Source of the DNA: Rubrobacteraceae bacterium
Lineage (GTDB): Bacteria > Actinomycetota > Rubrobacteria > Rubrobacterales > Rubrobacteraceae
DNA: 7,133 bases
Reading direction: 5' to 3'
Assembly (NCBI GenBank): GCA_021156345.1
Contig: JAJNDJ010000191.1
Location: 1-7,133 of the forward strand
Shown here: positions 6,005 through 7,133 of the stretch, piece after piece
Numbering within the stretch: position 1 is the stretch's first letter
Layout of the letters: every line of letters starts with the position of its first letter
Position numbers and translations under genes: made by a program
The notes under the pieces: generated by a model
The model's database searches: none
Told to the model about the DNA's origin: nothing
Seen by the model: only the letters and a program-made list of their open reading frames with translations

Positions 6005-6361
6005 GCGTTTCTCCTAGGGCTCCTGACAAACGATGGTACACGAGAGGTCTACTTCGAGTACCCGGCTACAAGGCACCGCAAACTAGACGGCTCGTAGAAC
6101 GGTTCTCGCGGGCGGCGCACTGGGAAATACGTATGTCTCAAAACGCCCAGCCAATCAGGTTCCGCTTCCCTGACTTGCTGAGTGAGGGTGGCGACCCAGG
6201 AGTGCAACTGGACGTATTCTGAAGGGCGCCCATCGTGGATCTTGCGAACTTCGCCTTTAGGGTTCTCGGAGGTTTGCTCGCGCTTGTAAGCCAATAGCGA
6301 GGCTCAAGCAAGGGAAACATATCCGATTGTGAGGATGCGCCGGCCTGCCGTAGGAGGCATT
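6005..6361. other. gene-free gap of about 350 bp between divergent units
   Basis: Open frames on both strands here (for example minus 6049-6294 from TTG, plus 5980-6222) lack ribosome binding sites and family resemblance. The segment separates the minus-strand enolase stump from the plus-strand oxidoreductase, so it should contain both promoters. I could not pick out convincing hexamers or operators. Confidence 0.4.
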
Positions 6362-6406
6362 ATGCTTGCGATAGTAGTAAGGGCTACCGATGAGGTCGCA
6401 TCATGA
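6362..6406 (+). CDS. possible 14-codon leader ORF overlapping the oxidoreductase start (ATGA)
   Basis: ATG 6362 follows AGGAGG (6352-6357) at a short 4-nt spacing. It encodes MLAIVVRATDEVAS and ends with a TGA whose first two bases are the TG of the next gene's ATG (6403-6405). An in-frame ATG at 6335 would give a 23-residue version with MRRPAVGGI in front. The perfect AGGAGG and the ATGA overlap suggest translational coupling, in which ribosomes finishing the leader restart on the oxidoreductase. The peptide has no runs of one amino acid, so classic amino-acid attenuation is unlikely. It could also be chance, with the AGGAGG serving no gene. Confidence 0.3.
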   Translation: MLAIVVRATDEVAS

Positions 6407-7133
6407 GTGATCGAATGGATGAGATCCGCAGTACGAGGGCCCCGACGCTGAGGGAAGACCAGATCGAGATCCTCAGGCGCTATGGGCAGAAGAGGAAGAC
6501 GGAGGTCGGAGATGTCCTGTTTAGGGCGGGTGACACCCAGAACGACTTCATAGTCATTCTCGAGGGCGAGGTGGAGGTGGTCGACGACTTCGCAGGCGAG
6601 GCACGGACGATAGGGGTCTTCCTTGCTGGCCGTTTCTTGGGTGAGCTGAACATGCTCACCGGGCAGGCTATGTACCTCACGGCCGTAGTGCGCGAAGGCG
6701 GGGAGGTGCTGAGCATCACTCGGGAGCGGCTAAAGGAGATCGTCACCGAGGAGCCCAATCTCTCGGACGTCATCCTGAAGGCCTTCCTGGCCAGGCGCAA
6801 GTACATGATCAAGACCGGCTTGGGCCTGAGGATAATAGGCTCGCGCCACTCGAGCGACGCGGCTCGCCTCAGGGAGGTTGCGGCCCGCAACCGGGTGCCC
6901 CACGTCTGGATCGAGCTCGTAGAGGACCCCGAGGCCGAAGCGTTGCTCGAGAGGTTCGGGGCGAAGCCCTCGGAGACGCCGGTGACCGTCTGGCAGGGAG
7001 AGGACGTGCTCAAGAACCCGACCAACGCCGAGTTTGCCCGCACCACAGGGCTCGAAGTAGATGCCCCCCTGGAAGGAATCTACGACCTCGTCGTGGTCGG
7101 GGCAGGGCCTGCGGGTCTCGGCGCGGCAGTCTA
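6403..7133 (+). CDS. cNMP-binding domain / thioredoxin-fold / FAD thioredoxin-reductase-like fusion (N-terminal 243 residues, runs off right edge)
   Basis: Starting at ATG 6403 (TGAGG about 9 nt upstream), the frame is open to the window edge. Residues 16-130 form a cyclic-nucleotide-binding domain: GDVLFRAGDTQNDFIVILEG (36-55), GRFLGELNMLTG (76-87) and EVLSITRERLKEIV (101-114), then a helix LKAFLARR (125-132). Residues 142-217 form a thioredoxin/glutaredoxin-like module (LRIIGSRHSSDAARL, VPHVWIEL, TPVTVW). Its usual active-site position reads SRHSSD, with no Cys pair. From 227, YDLVVVGAGPAGLGAA is the FAD-binding Rossmann GxGxxG. The full protein should be about 550 residues, with a thioredoxin-reductase-like FAD/NAD(P) domain ahead. 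Such fusions are known in actinobacteria and cyanobacteria, but their role is not settled. The phosphate-binding cassette lacks the usual Arg (GQAMYL in place of xPRxAT), so cAMP binding is doubtful. It is probably a cytoplasmic redox enzyme with an allosteric N-terminus. Confidence 0.87.
   Translation, partial: MSDRMDEIRSTRAPTLREDQIEILRRYGQKRKTEVGDVLFRAGDTQNDFIVILEGEVEVVDDFAGEARTIGVFLAGRFLGELNMLTGQAMYLTAVVREGGEVLSITRERLKEIVTEEPNLSDVILKAFLARRKYMIKTGLGLRIIGSRHSSDAARLREVAARNRVPHVWIELVEDPEAEALLERFGAKPSETPVTVWQGEDVLKNPTNAEFARTTGLEVDAPLEGIYDLVVVGAGPAGLGAAV

Noticed and set aside
5526..6041. Minus-strand open frame of 171 codons overlapping the enolase stump
   Set aside because: It is the wrong register over a region whose other frame encodes a clear enolase-family N-terminus; its composition is Arg/Gly-rich.
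6049..6294. Minus-strand frame of 81 codons in the gap before the oxidoreductase
   Set aside because: It needs a TTG start, has no Shine-Dalgarno, and the sequence resembles no family I know.
6480..7046. Long minus-strand open frame of 188 codons
   Set aside because: It lies wholly inside the plus-strand oxidoreductase fusion, which has clear domains. The minus frame is Ser/Arg-rich low-complexity sequence typical of an antisense shadow.

Overview
The window looks like a stretch of a high-GC actinobacterial chromosome. The closest match I can suggest is a Rubrobacter-type organism. This rests on GC-rich third codon positions, frequent AGG arginine codons, small secreted PD40 and RTX-repeat proteins, and a cNMP-binding/thioredoxin-reductase fusion. 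It is an inference from style, not a database result. There are no rRNA or tRNA genes, insertion sequences or CRISPR arrays that I can support.

Layout. The left edge (1-355, minus) holds the N-terminal part of a multi-pass membrane protein, probably a sensor kinase, that runs out of the window. About 1.1 kb follows (356-1498) with no convincing gene, only a coding-like fragment and small hairpins. A short secreted PD40 beta-propeller protein lies on the minus strand (1499-2038). It is divergent from a plus-strand pair: an ornithine cyclodeaminase/mu-crystallin family enzyme (2294-3181) and, 50 bp later, a purple-acid-phosphatase-like metallophosphoesterase. The second gene is broken: an internal deletion has joined the middle of the catalytic domain, out of frame, to the protein's C-terminal tail (3232-4226). 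A strong hairpin terminator (4247-4301) ends that unit.

Convergent to it is a secreted RTX-repeat protein (4324-4746, minus) with a striking 5' leader: a perfect 10-bp hairpin whose loop is complementary to the gene's own Shine-Dalgarno sequence. Next come an intact RibD/DHFR-like reductase (4921-5514, minus) and the 5' stump of a mandelate racemase/galactonate dehydratase-type enolase gene (5738-6004, minus). Beyond a gene-free gap, a possible short leader ORF overlaps the start of a cNMP-binding/FAD-oxidoreductase fusion gene that leaves the right edge (6403-7133, plus).

The genes do not form one pathway. The window mixes single-gene units with gene decay: one internally deleted gene, one truncated gene and a long eroded intergenic stretch. 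The best candidates for undescribed biology are RNA-level: the loop-to-Shine-Dalgarno pseudoknot before the RTX gene, the related leader before the PD40 gene, and the leader ORF before the fusion oxidoreductase.
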